Below are positions 21,872 to 31,304 of a stretch of DNA of 64,000 bases, piece after piece. The notes below the pieces were generated by a model. It searched no databases. It was not told where the DNA came from and worked only from the letters and a program-made list of their open reading frames with translations. The position numbers were made by a program, and so were the translations under genes. Origin of the DNA: Actinomycetes bacterium. GTDB lineage: Bacteria; Actinomycetota; Acidimicrobiia; Acidimicrobiales; RAAP-2. Position 1 is the first letter of the stretch. Every line of letters begins with the position of its first letter. The DNA lies in assembly GCA_021793515.1 (NCBI GenBank), contig JAJYSP010000005.1:38180-102179 (forward strand), read 5' to 3'.

Positions 21872-23278
21872 TCAGCCGATCGGTTCGAACCGGGCGAGAA
21901 AGAAACGAAGGTCGTCGGGCTCGTAGGTGAAGCGAAGCCCAGTGATCTCGTCGGCGCGCTCGAACACTTCGATCACCGACTCGGCGACCACGTCCATGTG
22001 CGCCTGGGTGTAGACCCGACGCGGGATCGTGAGGCGAACGAGCTCCAGCTTGGGGTGGTGGTTCTCCCCGGTCTTCGGGTCACGGCCGGCCGACACGATG
22101 CCGCGTTCCATCGAGCGGACCCCCGAGTCGACGTAGAGCGCACTCGCCAACGCCTGGGCCGGCAACTGCTCCTGGGGGATGTGGGCGAGGATCTTTCGCG
22201 CGTCGAGGAACACGCCGTGACCGCCGATGGGCACCACGATGGGCACGCCCGCGTCGAGCAAGGTGTGACCCAGGTACTCCACCTGTCCGATTCGCGCGGC
22301 GATGTGGTCGTCGGTGTCGACCATCTCGCGGATCCCTTCGGCCAGGGCCTCCATATCGCGCCCGGACATCCCGCCGTAGGTGTGCAGACCCTCGAAGGCC
22401 ACGAGCAGGCCCCGCGCGCGACGCGCCAGCTCGGGGTCGCGCAGCGCGAGGAAGCCGCCGATGTTGACGAGGTTGTCCTTCTTTGACGACACGGTCGCGC
22501 CGTCGGAGTAACTGCAGATCTCGCGCAGGATCACGCGCACGCTCTTGTCCGCGTAGCCCGACTCGCGCTGCTTGATGAACCACGCGTTCTCAACGGCCCT
22601 CGTGGCGTCGAGCATGAGATAGATCCCGTTCGCGCGGCAGAGCTCGTAGGTGGCGCGCAGGTTCGCCATGGAGACCGGCTGGCCGCCGGCCATGTTGACG
22701 TTGGTCTCGACCGAGATGTAGGGAATGCGCGCGGCGCCGTACTCGTCGATGACCGCCTGGAATTTGGCGAGGTCGACGTTGCCCTTGAAGGGGTCGGTGC
22801 TCGCGGGGTCGTGGGCCTCGTCGACGATGACGTCGATGAAGGTTCCGCCGGCGCGCTCCTGGTGGAAGCGGGTCGTCGTGAAGTACATGTTGCCCGGCAC
22901 GACGTCGCCCGGCTTGATCAGGATCTGGCTCAAGATGTGCTCGGCGCCACGACCCTGGTGAGTTGGGACGAGCTCCTCGTAGCCGTAGACCTCGCGCACG
23001 GCGTCTTCGAGGTGGTAGAAGGACCGACTCCCGGCGTAGGCCTCGTCACCGAGCATCAGGGCCGCCCACTGACGGTCGGACATCGCGTTGGTGCCCGAGT
23101 CGGTGAGTAGGTCGATGTAGACGTCCTCGGACCTGAGCAGGAAGGTGTTCCAGCCGGCCTCGGCGATCGCGCGTTCGCGGTGCGCTCGCGTGGTCACCGT
23201 TATCGGCTCGACCATCTTGATGCGAAAGGGCTCCGCCCAGCTGCGCGTGCGTCGCGCCTTCGCGTCTGCGTCCATCAT
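21872..23278 (-). CDS. Tyrosine phenol-lyase (beta-tyrosinase)
   Basis: 468 residues of the PLP-dependent tryptophanase/TPL family. Matches to TPL run throughout: YIDLLTDSGTNAMSD, MGDEAYAGS-type LGDEAYAGS, VPTHQGRGAE, FTTTRFHQE, ETNVNMAGGQPVSMANLRA. The PLP lysine is the second K of SSKKDNLVNIGG (about Lys267). The phenol-site element VRSMERGIVSAGR carries the Met-Glu-Arg that separates TPL from tryptophanase, and the end LRFFLARFEPIG keeps the active-site Phe region. It cleaves tyrosine to phenol, pyruvate and ammonia, reversibly. GGAGGAGG sits ahead of the chosen ATG; an in-frame extension to 23338 is less likely. Confidence 0.92.
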   Translation of the reverse strand: MMDADAKARRTRSWAEPFRIKMVEPITVTTRAHRERAIAEAGWNTFLLRSEDVYIDLLTDSGTNAMSDRQWAALMLGDEAYAGSRSFYHLEDAVREVYGYEELVPTHQGRGAEHILSQILIKPGDVVPGNMYFTTTRFHQERAGGTFIDVIVDEAHDPASTDPFKGNVDLAKFQAVIDEYGAARIPYISVETNVNMAGGQPVSMANLRATYELCRANGIYLMLDATRAVENAWFIKQRESGYADKSVRVILREICSYSDGATVSSKKDNLVNIGGFLALRDPELARRARGLLVAFEGLHTYGGMSGRDMEALAEGIREMVDTDDHIAARIGQVEYLGHTLLDAGVPIVVPIGGHGVFLDARKILAHIPQEQLPAQALASALYVDSGVRSMERGIVSAGRDPKTGENHHPKLELVRLTIPRRVYTQAHMDVVAESVIEVFERADEITGLRFTYEPDDLRFFLARFEPIG

Positions 23279-23404
23279 GGGTCCTCCTCCGACGGTCAGG
23301 GGGCACCCAGTTGCGGCCTCACTGACGCACTGAATCACTTCAGTCGAAGCGTAGGTCGCGCCGAGGGCGCGCGTCGCGACTCCCGGGCGCTTTGCCCGAC
23401 CGAC

Positions 23405-24187
23405 CTAGCGCTGGTGCACGCTACAGAAGTACGTCGTTCGCCCACCGATCGTCTCGATGCGCATCGCCCCGCCATCGCGCGGGCACAGGCCACCGGGGAA
23501 TCGCGAAACCATATGGTCACCGGTGTGGGATCCTCCCCGACGTCCGAGGGTCCGCATCGTCTGGGTGAAGGCCCGGTAGAGCGCCGTGCGTTGCGCGGAA
23601 TCGAGGCGCCCGACGGGGGTCCGCGGGTCGATTCCGGCGCGAAAGAGCATCTCGTCGGCGAGCAGGTTGCCGACGCCGGCGATACGGGACTGGTCTAGGA
23701 GCCGAGCCTTGATCGCGGGTCCCTCCCCACGCGCGCCGAGTGCCGCGTCAAAGGCCGAGCGCGACATCGCGAGCGCGTCCACGCCGAGCTCGTCGAGGTC
23801 GGGATCGATCTCGACGCGCGCGAGTCGCCGTGGGTCGTGCACGACGAGCGAGCGGCCGTCTTCGAACTCGAGGCCAGCGCGCACCCAGTCGCTGCGGTAC
23901 TCGTGGGGGCCGTAGAAGAGTCCCTCGAGGCCGGCCTCACCGTCGAGCAGCAGCACCCCGGTCATCCCGAAACGCAGCGCCAGGGTCACCCCGTCGGTCT
24001 GCAGCACCAGCAGCTTGCCGCGCCGATCCGTGGCGGTGATCGTCAGCCCGGCGACGACCCTCGCCCACGCACTCGGTGCGGTGAGCTTCTTCGCCGCGTA
24101 CTCGTCGGCCCACCCACGCGAGACTCTCGCACCGACGACGCGCTCGGCGAGACGTCGATACGACTCGATCTCCAGCACTTCGGGCAC
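23405..24187 (-). CDS. Fpg/Nei family DNA glycosylase with variant zinc finger
   Basis: 260 residues. The catalytic Pro2-Glu3 is retained (MPEVLEIE), followed by the beta-sandwich with FGMTGVLLL and the H2TH region ARLLDQSRIAGVGNLLADEMLFRAGIDP with the conserved Asn of GVGN. The C-terminal zinc finger is altered: the usual C-x2-C...C-x2-C appears as CPRDG...YFCSVHQR, replacing the second and fourth cysteines by Asp and His. It probably removes oxidised bases; the altered finger and the diverged helix alpha-A suggest a specificity other than classic MutM. The GTG start is 6 bases after TACCCT. Confidence 0.88.
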   Translation of the reverse strand: MPEVLEIESYRRLAERVVGARVSRGWADEYAAKKLTAPSAWARVVAGLTITATDRRGKLLVLQTDGVTLALRFGMTGVLLLDGEAGLEGLFYGPHEYRSDWVRAGLEFEDGRSLVVHDPRRLARVEIDPDLDELGVDALAMSRSAFDAALGARGEGPAIKARLLDQSRIAGVGNLLADEMLFRAGIDPRTPVGRLDSAQRTALYRAFTQTMRTLGRRGGSHTGDHMVSRFPGGLCPRDGGAMRIETIGGRTTYFCSVHQR

Positions 24188-24234
24188 CGCGCCAGGGTAG
24201 CGGCAAGCGAGGGCACCCTCACTAGCATGATTGG

Positions 24235-25353
24235 ATGGTCGACAAGCCCCAATGGCGAGAACTCTTTAGCGAAGTCGTCACCTCGGGGCTGTGTACGGGC
24301 TGTGCGGCCTGTGTCATCGCGTGCCCCCACGACGTGCTCGACTACGACGACCAGGACGGTCACTACAAGCCCTGGCACCTCGACATCGACGGCGGACGCG
24401 AGGACTGCACCCACGGCGTCAAGGGCTGCACAATGTGCACCCGGGCCTGCCCGCGCTTTCGCTCCTGGGAGAGTGAGATCGACGTGCACCGCGTGGGCCG
24501 CGAGCGCACCGAGGACGAGGTCTACGGCATCGGCGACGTCGTGCTCGCACGGGCCCTCGACCCCGAGGTCGCCTCGACCGGACAGGACGGCGGCGTGGTG
24601 TCGGCGATTCTGCTCTACGCGCTCGAGCACGACCTGATCGACGCCGCGCTCGTGAGTGCCACGGCCGGTGACGGGTCGTGGCGAGCCGTGCCGGCGGTGG
24701 CGCGAACCCGCGCCGACGTGCTCGCGACTGCCGGCTCGCGCTACACCTACAGCGCCAACCTCCTCGCCTACCCCGAGGCCATCGAGGGCGGCGCCGAGCG
24801 CATCGCGCTCGTCGGCATGGGCTGCATGGCCTCAGCACCGGGCGCGATGCAGGTCCGCAAGTCCGGCAAGATGGCCCGTCGACTGAGCCTCACCATCGGT
24901 CTGCTCTGCTCAAAGACCTTCGATGACCGTATCTTCGAGGAGCTCTTCGAGGCGAAGTACGGACTCAAGCGCGACGACATCGTCAAGATGAACATCAAGG
25001 GCGTCTTCCAGATCTGGACGCGCGACGGCGTGCTGCACGAGGTACCCCTGAAGGAGGCCCACGCCTTCACCCGTGAGGGCTGCGTGCAGTGCCCCGACTT
25101 CGCCGCCGAGCACGCCGACATCTCGGCCGGTGGCATCGGCGCCTTCGGGGACTGGACACTCCTCATCGTGCGCACCGACCTCGGGCGCACGATGCTCCAG
25201 GGCCTGATCGACGGCGGGCGCATCGAGGTGCGCCCGGGCGACGACGACCCCGGCGCGGTCGCCCTCTTGCACAAGCTCGCCCAGGTCTCGCGCCGTCGCT
25301 GGCCCGAGACGGCCGACCCGAAGCCCCGACGGATTCCGGTGCGTCCCTCGTGA
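24235..25353 (+). CDS. F420-hydrogenase/dehydrogenase beta-subunit-like ferredoxin protein
   Basis: 372 residues. Two ferredoxin cluster motifs at the N-terminus (CTGCAACVIACP and the second CTMCTRACP) are followed by the FrhB N- and C-terminal domains, including STGQDGGVVSAILLYALEH, ALVGMGCMA-type LVGMGCMAS, GLLCSKTF and CVQCPDFAAEHADISAGGIGAFG. FrhB proteins bind FAD and pass electrons between iron-sulphur clusters and F420 or similar partners. The partner here is unknown. It is first in a tightly coupled run with the histidine phosphatase, DUF3090 and SCO1664-family genes. TAGCAT lies 6 bases before the ATG. Confidence 0.88.
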   Translation: MVDKPQWRELFSEVVTSGLCTGCAACVIACPHDVLDYDDQDGHYKPWHLDIDGGREDCTHGVKGCTMCTRACPRFRSWESEIDVHRVGRERTEDEVYGIGDVVLARALDPEVASTGQDGGVVSAILLYALEHDLIDAALVSATAGDGSWRAVPAVARTRADVLATAGSRYTYSANLLAYPEAIEGGAERIALVGMGCMASAPGAMQVRKSGKMARRLSLTIGLLCSKTFDDRIFEELFEAKYGLKRDDIVKMNIKGVFQIWTRDGVLHEVPLKEAHAFTREGCVQCPDFAAEHADISAGGIGAFGDWTLLIVRTDLGRTMLQGLIDGGRIEVRPGDDDPGAVALLHKLAQVSRRRWPETADPKPRRIPVRPS

Positions 25354-25979
25354 AGCGCGCCGCGACCACGGTGTTGCTCGTGCGCCACGGCCAGACCCCG
25401 ACCACGGGGTCGGTGCTGCCCGGGCGTGCGCCGGGCCTGCACCTCAGTGACCGCGGCCGGGCCCAGGCCGAGCGGGTCGCCACGCGACTCACTGAACTCG
25501 CCTCGGCACCCGTTGCCATCTACAGTTCGCCCCTCGAGCGCGCACGCGAGACCGCCGCGCCGATCGCGCGCGCGCTCGGACTTCGCACGCGCAGTGAGCG
25601 CGGACTGCTCGAGTGCGACTTCGGCGCCTGGACCGGCCAGTCACTCTCGCGCCTGCGCCGGACCCGTGAGTGGCGCGCCGTCCAGCACGCCCCGAGCACG
25701 TTCACCTTTCCCGACGGCGAGTCCTTTGCCGCAATGCAGCGGCGCATCTGGCAGACCATCGAGCGTCTCGTCGAGGCGCACCGCGGTGACTCGATCGTGC
25801 TCGTGAGCCACGCCGACCCGATCAAGGCGGCGGTCACCTTTGCCCAGGGGGTCCCCCTCGACCTCTTCCAGCGCACGATGGTCTCGACGTGCTCGGTGAG
25901 CGCCATCGCCCTCGGGGACCAGCCGACGGTCTTGTGCGTGAACTCCACCGGGTCACTCGCCGAGGTGGTCGGTCGATGA
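25350..25979 (+). CDS. MSMEG_4193-type histidine phosphatase
   Basis: 209 residues from a GTG that overlaps the upstream TGA. The histidine phosphatase motif LLVRHGQTPTTG provides the phospho-accepting His; SSPLERARETAAPIA, ECDFGAWTGQ and VLVSHADPIKAA (second catalytic His) complete the active site. This actinobacterial subgroup is known to travel with DUF3090 and SCO1664-family genes, exactly as here. The physiological substrate is unknown. Confidence 0.9.
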   Translation: MKRAATTVLLVRHGQTPTTGSVLPGRAPGLHLSDRGRAQAERVATRLTELASAPVAIYSSPLERARETAAPIARALGLRTRSERGLLECDFGAWTGQSLSRLRRTREWRAVQHAPSTFTFPDGESFAAMQRRIWQTIERLVEAHRGDSIVLVSHADPIKAAVTFAQGVPLDLFQRTMVSTCSVSAIALGDQPTVLCVNSTGSLAEVVGR

Positions 25980-26455
25980 ACTACGTCTTTGACGCCCCGG
26001 ACCGCGTGATGGTCGGTGCCCACGGCGAGGTCGGCCAGCGTCGGTTCCTCCTCCAGGCCCGCCAGGGTCGACGCCTCATCGTCGTCAAGTGTGAGAAGCA
26101 GCAGCTCGCCGCGCTCGCCGAGTGGATCGCCCAGGTGCTCGACACGATGGGACGCCCGGGCCACCTGCCCGATGACCTGTCCCTCGAGCCCGAGTTCGAG
26201 TCCGACTTCGAGGCCGGCGACATCACGGTCGTGGTCGATGAGGACACCGACACCATCAGCGTCTCAGTGGAGTCTCGCGAGGGTGAGGACACCCTCGAGC
26301 TGACGCTCACCAAGGAGTGGGCGGGCGCGCTCGCCATCGCGGTGACCCGACTCGTCGAGGCGGGACGACCGCCGTGCCCCCTCTGTGGCGGCCCCCTCGA
26401 CCCACGCGGCCACGACTGCCCGCGCACCAACGGCCACCGCGCGCCGATCGCCTAG
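25976..26455 (+). CDS. DUF3090 protein
   Basis: 159 residues from an ATG overlapping the phosphatase stop as ATGA. The family pattern is clear: VFDAPDRVMVGAHGEVGQRRFLLQARQG, KCEKQQLAALAEWIAQVLD and, at the C-terminus, a probable zinc-binding pair CPLCGGPLDPRGHDCPR. A central acidic beta segment (DITVVVDEDTDTISVSVES) follows the helical part. DUF3090 is found in Actinobacteria beside the histidine phosphatase and SCO1664 families; no biochemical role is established. Confidence 0.92.
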   Translation: MNYVFDAPDRVMVGAHGEVGQRRFLLQARQGRRLIVVKCEKQQLAALAEWIAQVLDTMGRPGHLPDDLSLEPEFESDFEAGDITVVVDEDTDTISVSVESREGEDTLELTLTKEWAGALAIAVTRLVEAGRPPCPLCGGPLDPRGHDCPRTNGHRAPIA

Positions 26456-26457
26456 CC

Positions 26458-27165
26458 GTGGAACGCGCCGAACAGCGCGAACTGCTGGCCCACGGGGCCA
26501 TCACCGTCGAGGGACGCATCGCCGGATCGTCGAACCAGGCCCTACTCGTCACGGTGCGCCTCGGCGAGTCCCAGGCCAGCGCCTGCTACAAGGCCGAGGC
26601 CGGCGAGCGGCCACTCTGGGACTTCCCCGACGGCCTGTGGCGCCGTGAGGTCGCCGCCTACGAACTCGACGTGGCCCTCGACACCGACCTCGTGCCCACC
26701 ACGATCGCGCGCGACGACGGACCCTTCGGGCCGGGATCGCTCCAGTGGTGGGTCGAGGACGCCCACGAGGACCACTACTTCACCCTGCGCGAGCTACCCG
26801 AGTTCGACCAGTGGTTCGCCACCCTCGCCGCCTTTGACGTCGTGGCGAACAACGCCGATCGAAAGGCCGGCCACGTCCTCTACGACGGCACGCGGTGCTG
26901 GGCGATCGACAACGGCCTGTGCTTTCATGAGGAGGACAAGCTGCGCACCGTGGTCTGGGAGTACGCCGGACTGCGGGTCGAGGACGCGTTGCTCGAGCGC
27001 ATCGACCGCTTCGCGCGCGGTGACGGCGCGGCGCTTCGCCCCTGGCTCGCGCCCCACGAGGTCGCCCTCGCGCTCAACCGCGCGAGCGCACTCGTCGAGT
27101 CGAGCCGCTACCCGACCCCCGACGAGGACCGTGACTGGCCACCGTACCCGTGGCCGTTGATCTGA
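26458..27165 (+). CDS. SCO1664 family protein (PI3/4-kinase-like fold)
   Basis: 235 residues beginning with GTG two bases after the DUF3090 stop. Kinase-fold landmarks are seen: CYKAEAGERPLWDFPDGLWRRE (candidate nucleotide-binding lysine), AAFDVVANNADRKAGHVL (catalytic-loop-like D...N..D) and CWAIDNGLCFHEE (metal-binding D-N). This fits the actinobacterial family with a distant phosphatidylinositol-kinase-like domain. A phosphotransferase working with the adjacent phosphatase is plausible but untested. Confidence 0.88.
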   Translation: MERAEQRELLAHGAITVEGRIAGSSNQALLVTVRLGESQASACYKAEAGERPLWDFPDGLWRREVAAYELDVALDTDLVPTTIARDDGPFGPGSLQWWVEDAHEDHYFTLRELPEFDQWFATLAAFDVVANNADRKAGHVLYDGTRCWAIDNGLCFHEEDKLRTVVWEYAGLRVEDALLERIDRFARGDGAALRPWLAPHEVALALNRASALVESSRYPTPDEDRDWPPYPWPLI

Positions 27166-27233
27166 GGAAAGCAAAAAGCACTCGTTAGAAACGGCCGCAA
27201 GCGGACACGTGGTGGTGAGATCAAAGGAGCGCC

Positions 27234-27947
27234 ATGTCCGCCTCATCACGAACCACCCGCGTCATCGTCGTGCTCGTCGTCTTCGTCCTCGTCGCTGCGG
27301 GGTTCGTCGCGCTGCGCGCGCGGTCCGGTCCCTCGGGCACCATCGAGGTCACCGGTTCGGCAAGCGCGACGGGTACGCCCGACACCGTCGCCTTCTCGAT
27401 CGGGGTTGTCACCACCGGCGCCTCCACGGCGGCCGCGCTTCGCACCAACAACGCGCGCACGCGCGCGCTCGAGGCGGCGCTGCTCGCGATCGGTGAACCG
27501 CGCAGCGGCCTCGCCACCTCGGGGCTCAACGTGTCCTCGATCACCGACGCCCACGGTCAGGTGACCGGCTATCAGGTCGACGACGAGCTCACCGTGACCA
27601 GCCACCGCGTCGGCCACGCCGGGGCGCTCATCGCGGCCGCCCTCGCCGCGGCCGGCAACACGGCCCAACTCTCGGGCATCACGTACTCGATCACGAACCA
27701 GTCGGCGGTGCTCGCGCGCGCTCGCGCGTCGGCCATGGCCAACGCCCACCGGGCCGCGTCCCAGCTGGCCTCGGCGGCCTCGGCGTCCCTCGGCGCGGTG
27801 CGCACCATCGTCGACGACGAGAGCAACCCACCGGTCGTCCTACCCGGCGTCTACGGGTTCGCCGCGGTCAAGGCGGCCTCGGTGCCCGTCCAACCGGGGA
27901 CCCAGTCGGTCTCGGTCACGGTGCGCGTGACCTACACACTGCGCTAG
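27234..27947 (+). CDS. SIMPL (DUF541) domain protein, membrane anchored
   Basis: 237 residues. An N-terminal hydrophobic helix (VIVVLVVFVLVAAGFVAL) anchors or exports it; then comes the SIMPL domain: GTIEVTGSASATGTPDTVAFSIGV, LNVSSITDAHGQVTGYQVDDELTV, a central helical part ARARASAMANAHRAASQLA, and a C-terminal strand SVSVTVRVTYTL. The fold occurs in periplasmic or outer proteins such as BP26; function is obscure. AAAGGAG precedes the ATG, 68 bases after the SCO1664-family gene. Confidence 0.88.
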   Translation: MSASSRTTRVIVVLVVFVLVAAGFVALRARSGPSGTIEVTGSASATGTPDTVAFSIGVVTTGASTAAALRTNNARTRALEAALLAIGEPRSGLATSGLNVSSITDAHGQVTGYQVDDELTVTSHRVGHAGALIAAALAAAGNTAQLSGITYSITNQSAVLARARASAMANAHRAASQLASAASASLGAVRTIVDDESNPPVVLPGVYGFAAVKAASVPVQPGTQSVSVTVRVTYTLR

Positions 27948-27948
27948 G

Positions 27949-29415
27949 TCACGCCCCGGCCGTGCCCTCCACGGTGAGTTCGGGCGCGCCCGACTCGAGC
28001 ACGATCATGGTGAAGATCGACCCGGCGAAGAAGATCCCAGCCGCCCACCAGAACGCGATCGAGTACCCGTGCAGCGTCGCGGCGGCCTGGGCGCTCGCCG
28101 TGGCGCCACTCGAGTGAGCTAACGCCCGACCCGCGACGGTGACGGCGATCGTGTTGAGTAGCGCCGTGCCGACCGATCCACCGATCTGCTGGGAGGAGTT
28201 CACCATCGCCGAGGCCACCCCGGCGCGCGACGGTGCGACCCCCGCCGTCGCGCTCGCGGTCGCCGGGGCGAAGATCAGCCCCAGACCCAGTCCGAGCAGG
28301 ATGAGACTGGGCAGCACCGTGCCGAAGTAGTTGGCGCGCTCGGGCAAGCGGGTCAAGAGCACCATCGACAGCGCCCCGAGCAGCATCCCCGCGGGGATCA
28401 GCGGACGGGGTCCCGAGACCGCGAGGATCCGCGCGCTCGCGAGCATCGCCGAGAACCCGAGGGCGACCACCATCGGCAAGAAGGCGAACCCGGTGCGAAG
28501 CGGCGAGTAGCCGAGCTCGTTCTGCAGGTAGTACGCGAGCAGCAGCGAGACGCCGAAGAATCCGACCATCGTGATGAACAGCGCCACCATCGAGCCACCG
28601 CGCGTGCGTGCGAACACCACCGACAGCGGGAGCAGGGGGTGGTCGCTTCGCCGCTGCCAGCGCAGAAACGCGCTGAGCAGCGCCACACCAGCGACCAGAC
28701 TGCCGATGGTCACCACACTCGCCCAGGTGGCGGTGACGGCGTGGGCGAGGCCGAAGACGATCGCAAAGAGCCCCGCGCTGACGAGCACCGCCCCGATCAC
28801 GTCGAGGTTCGCGGGCTTGGCCCCTGGTCGCGACTCGATGAGCCACACGACCCCCACGAGCGCGACCGCGGCGAAGATCACGTTGATGAGCAGGCACCAC
28901 CGCCACGACGCCCACTGGGTGAGCGCCCCACCGAGGATGAGTCCGATCGCGGCACCCGATCCGGCGAGCGCGCCGTAGATGGTGAAGGCCCGGGCTCGTT
29001 CGTCGCGATCGGTGAAGGTCGTCGTCAGGGCCGCCAGCGCGGCCGGCGCGAGGATGGCGCTAAAGACGCCCTGGACCGCACGAGCGGCGACGAGCTCGGT
29101 GAAGTTCGAGGCGAACCCGCCCACCGCGCTCGCGATCGCGAAACCAACCAACCCGACCACGAGGGCCGTGCGACGACCCCAGAGGTCTCCGAGTCGTCCA
29201 CCGATCAAGAGCAGGGACCCGAAGGCGAGGGCGTAGGCGGTCACCGCCCACTGGCGGTCACCCGCGCTGAAGTGCAGCGCCACCTGGGCCCGGGGCAGGG
29301 CGATATTGATGACCGTCGCGTCGAGCGCGACCATCAACTGGGTGAGACCGAGCACGACCAGGACCAGCCACCGCCGACGAGTCGATGGCGCGGCGTGATC
29401 GGAAAGCACGACCAC
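27949..29415 (-). CDS. MFS drug exporter, DHA2 (EmrB/QacA) type
   Basis: About 488 residues with 14 membrane segments. The DHA2 motifs are visible: [15 protein letters not shown] (motif D1), [13 protein letters not shown] (motif A) and the helix-5 motif C region [24 protein letters not shown]. These are proton-driven exporters of lipophilic compounds. The start is one of two GTG codons just after TAGGCT; a longer frame reaches 29466 but lacks support. No adjacent regulator is seen. It ends one base from the convergent SIMPL gene. Confidence 0.92.
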   Translation of the reverse strand: MVVLSDHAAPSTRRRWLVLVVLGLTQLMVALDATVINIALPRAQVALHFSAGDRQWAVTAYALAFGSLLLIGGRLGDLWGRRTALVVGLVGFAIASAVGGFASNFTELVAARAVQGVFSAILAPAALAALTTTFTDRDERARAFTIYGALAGSGAAIGLILGGALTQWASWRWCLLINVIFAAVALVGVVWLIESRPGAKPANLDVIGAVLVSAGLFAIVFGLAHAVTATWASVVTIGSLVAGVALLSAFLRWQRRSDHPLLPLSVVFARTRGGSMVALFITMVGFFGVSLLLAYYLQNELGYSPLRTGFAFLPMVVALGFSAMLASARILAVSGPRPLIPAGMLLGALSMVLLTRLPERANYFGTVLPSLILLGLGLGLIFAPATASATAGVAPSRAGVASAMVNSSQQIGGSVGTALLNTIAVTVAGRALAHSSGATASAQAAATLHGYSIAFWWAAGIFFAGSIFTMIVLESGAPELTVEGTAGA

Positions 29416-29470
29416 TGAGCCTAGGGCGTGACGACCCGCTCGGATCGGTGACACGCGACGGTGCACCGGC

Positions 29471-30433
29471 TCACGAAGCGCGTGACTTCAACGCCTCGAT
29501 CAGGGATGGCAGCACCGTGTTGACGTCGCCCACGATCCCGAGGTCAGCGATCTGGAAGATCGGTGCGTCCGGGTCCTTGTTGATGGCCACGATGTTCTTG
29601 GACCCCTTCATCCCGACCATGTGCTGGGTGGCCCCCGAGATGCCACAGGCGATGTAGACGGTGGGCTTGACGGTCTTGCCGGTCTGGCCAACCTGGTGGG
29701 AGTAGGGCACCCAGCCGGCGTCGACGATGGCCCGACTCGCGCCGGCGGCGCCGTTGAGCAGACGCGCGGCCTCCACGACGAGCGCGTAGCGCGAGGCCTC
29801 ACCGAGTCCTCGTCCACCCGAGACGACGACGGGCGCCTCTTCGAGTTTGGGTCCCTCGCGCTCTTCCACGTGGGTCGCCGTGATGCGCGCGGCGCCGATC
29901 GCGCCGAGCTCACCGACCGGGGCCGCGACGACGGTCGCCGCAGCGCCGCCACTCGGCTCGGCGGCGAAGGACTTCGCACGAACGACGACGATACCGGGTC
30001 CTTCGGCGCTGAAGCGGGCCCGGGCGACCTGGGTGCCACCGAAGATCGGGTGCTCGGTGACGAGTCCGCCCTCGTCGACCAGTCCGGTGACGTTGGTCAG
30101 CACCGGCCGGTCGAGGCGCGCCGAGAGCCGCGCCGCGATGTCGCGACCGTCGTAGCTCGTGGGCACGAGGATGGCGTCGGGTGCGCCGGCACCGACGAGC
30201 GCGGCGATCGCGGCCGCCACCGGAGCGCCGGGCAGGGCACCACCGAGGTCACCGACCGAGTAGAGCGTGGTCGCGCCGTACTCACCGGCCTGGGCCGCGT
30301 GGTCGCCCGTGCCCCAGGTCACCGCAGCGACGTTCGAGGCGAGGGTGCGCGCGTGGCTGAGTAGTTCGAGCGAGGTCGTGGTGAGCGAGCCGTTGGCGGA
30401 CTCGACGACGACCCAGAGTGTGTTCAGTGTCAT
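29471..30433 (-). CDS. etfA: Electron transfer flavoprotein alpha subunit
   Basis: 320 residues with the N-terminal domain ([23 protein letters not shown]) and the FAD-binding C-terminal domain [61 protein letters not shown], plus [19 protein letters not shown]. It carries electrons from acyl-CoA and related dehydrogenases to the quinone pool together with EtfB. GGAGC supports the ATG; EtfB ends seven bases upstream. Confidence 0.96.
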   Translation of the reverse strand: MTLNTLWVVVESANGSLTTTSLELLSHARTLASNVAAVTWGTGDHAAQAGEYGATTLYSVGDLGGALPGAPVAAAIAALVGAGAPDAILVPTSYDGRDIAARLSARLDRPVLTNVTGLVDEGGLVTEHPIFGGTQVARARFSAEGPGIVVVRAKSFAAEPSGGAAATVVAAPVGELGAIGAARITATHVEEREGPKLEEAPVVVSGGRGLGEASRYALVVEAARLLNGAAGASRAIVDAGWVPYSHQVGQTGKTVKPTVYIACGISGATQHMVGMKGSKNIVAINKDPDAPIFQIADLGIVGDVNTVLPSLIEALKSRAS

Positions 30434-30440
30434 GATGCTC

Positions 30441-31214
30441 CTACAGGACTTTGATGGACTCGAGGAAGGCGACGATCTTCGTGGCGCCGTCGCCGTCATC
30501 GACGAACTTCTCGCCGGCCTGGCGCGCCTCGGCGGTCACGACATCGATGATCTGCTGACGGGCACCAGCCGGGCCGACCTGGTCGGCGAGACCGAGGTCG
30601 GCGACGCTCAGGATCTCAACCGGCTTGGACTTGGCGGCCATGATGCCCTTGAAGGAGGCGTAGCGCGGCTCGACCACGCCCGCGGTGACGGTCACCACCG
30701 CGGGCAGCGGCGCGGTGACCTCGTCGTAACCGGCCTCGGTCTGGCGCGCGACGGACAGCGTGTCACCGGTCACGGTGACTGACTTAGCAAAGGTGATCGA
30801 GGGCATCGCGAGCAGTTCGGCGAGCTGGACCGGTGTCGTGCCGGTGTAGCCGTCCGAGGACTCGGTCGCGGCCAGCACCAGGCCGGGGTTCACGCGACGG
30901 ATCGCCGCGGCGAGCACCTTGGCGGTGCCGAGCGCGTCGGTGCCGCGCAGCGCCTCGTCACTGACGATGATGGCCTTGGCCGCACCCATCGCGAGCGCGT
31001 TACGCACGCCCGCAAGGTCGGCCGCCGAGCCCATCGACACGACGGTTACCTCGCCGCCACCGGCCTGATCGACCAGCTGCAGGGCCATCTCGACGCCGTA
31101 GGTATCGGCCTCGTCCAAGATGAGTTTGCCCGACCGGTTCAAGTTGTACGACGCGTCAAGGGACTGCGGCGCGGCGGGGTCGGGAATCTGTTTGACACAC
31201 ACGACAACGTTCAT
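30441..31214 (-). CDS. etfB: Electron transfer flavoprotein beta subunit
   Basis: 257 residues. N-terminal MNVVVCVKQIPDP and the conserved block NLNRSGKLILDEADTYGVEMALQL are diagnostic; ESSDGYTGTTPVQLAELL and the C-terminal KGIMAAKSKPVE recognition loop match the family, which binds AMP and partner dehydrogenases. It forms the etfBA operon. The ATG follows TAGATT with a 7-base gap and no Shine-Dalgarno sequence, so transcription is probably leaderless. Confidence 0.96.
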   Translation of the reverse strand: MNVVVCVKQIPDPAAPQSLDASYNLNRSGKLILDEADTYGVEMALQLVDQAGGGEVTVVSMGSAADLAGVRNALAMGAAKAIIVSDEALRGTDALGTAKVLAAAIRRVNPGLVLAATESSDGYTGTTPVQLAELLAMPSITFAKSVTVTGDTLSVARQTEAGYDEVTAPLPAVVTVTAGVVEPRYASFKGIMAAKSKPVEILSVADLGLADQVGPAGARQQIIDVVTAEARQAGEKFVDDGDGATKIVAFLESIKVL

Positions 31215-31252
31215 GGGTTTTAATCTACGACATTCGCGAACCCGCTCCCGCC

Positions 31253-31290
31253 GAGCGCGCGTGTCTCAATTCGACACAACGGCGCGCCTC
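31253..31290 (-). terminator. Imperfect hairpin after the GDPD gene
   Basis: GAGCGCGC and GCGCGCCTC can pair across an inner GTGTC...GACAC stem, forming a two-part stem-loop between the GDPD stop and the etfB promoter box. It probably ends the GDPD transcript. Confidence 0.45.
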
Positions 31291-31304
31291 GACCGGTGGG
31301 ACTG

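Noticed and set aside
21872..23278. Naming the PLP lyase as tryptophanase
   Set aside because: The SMERG element and overall pattern follow tyrosine phenol-lyase rather than TnaA.
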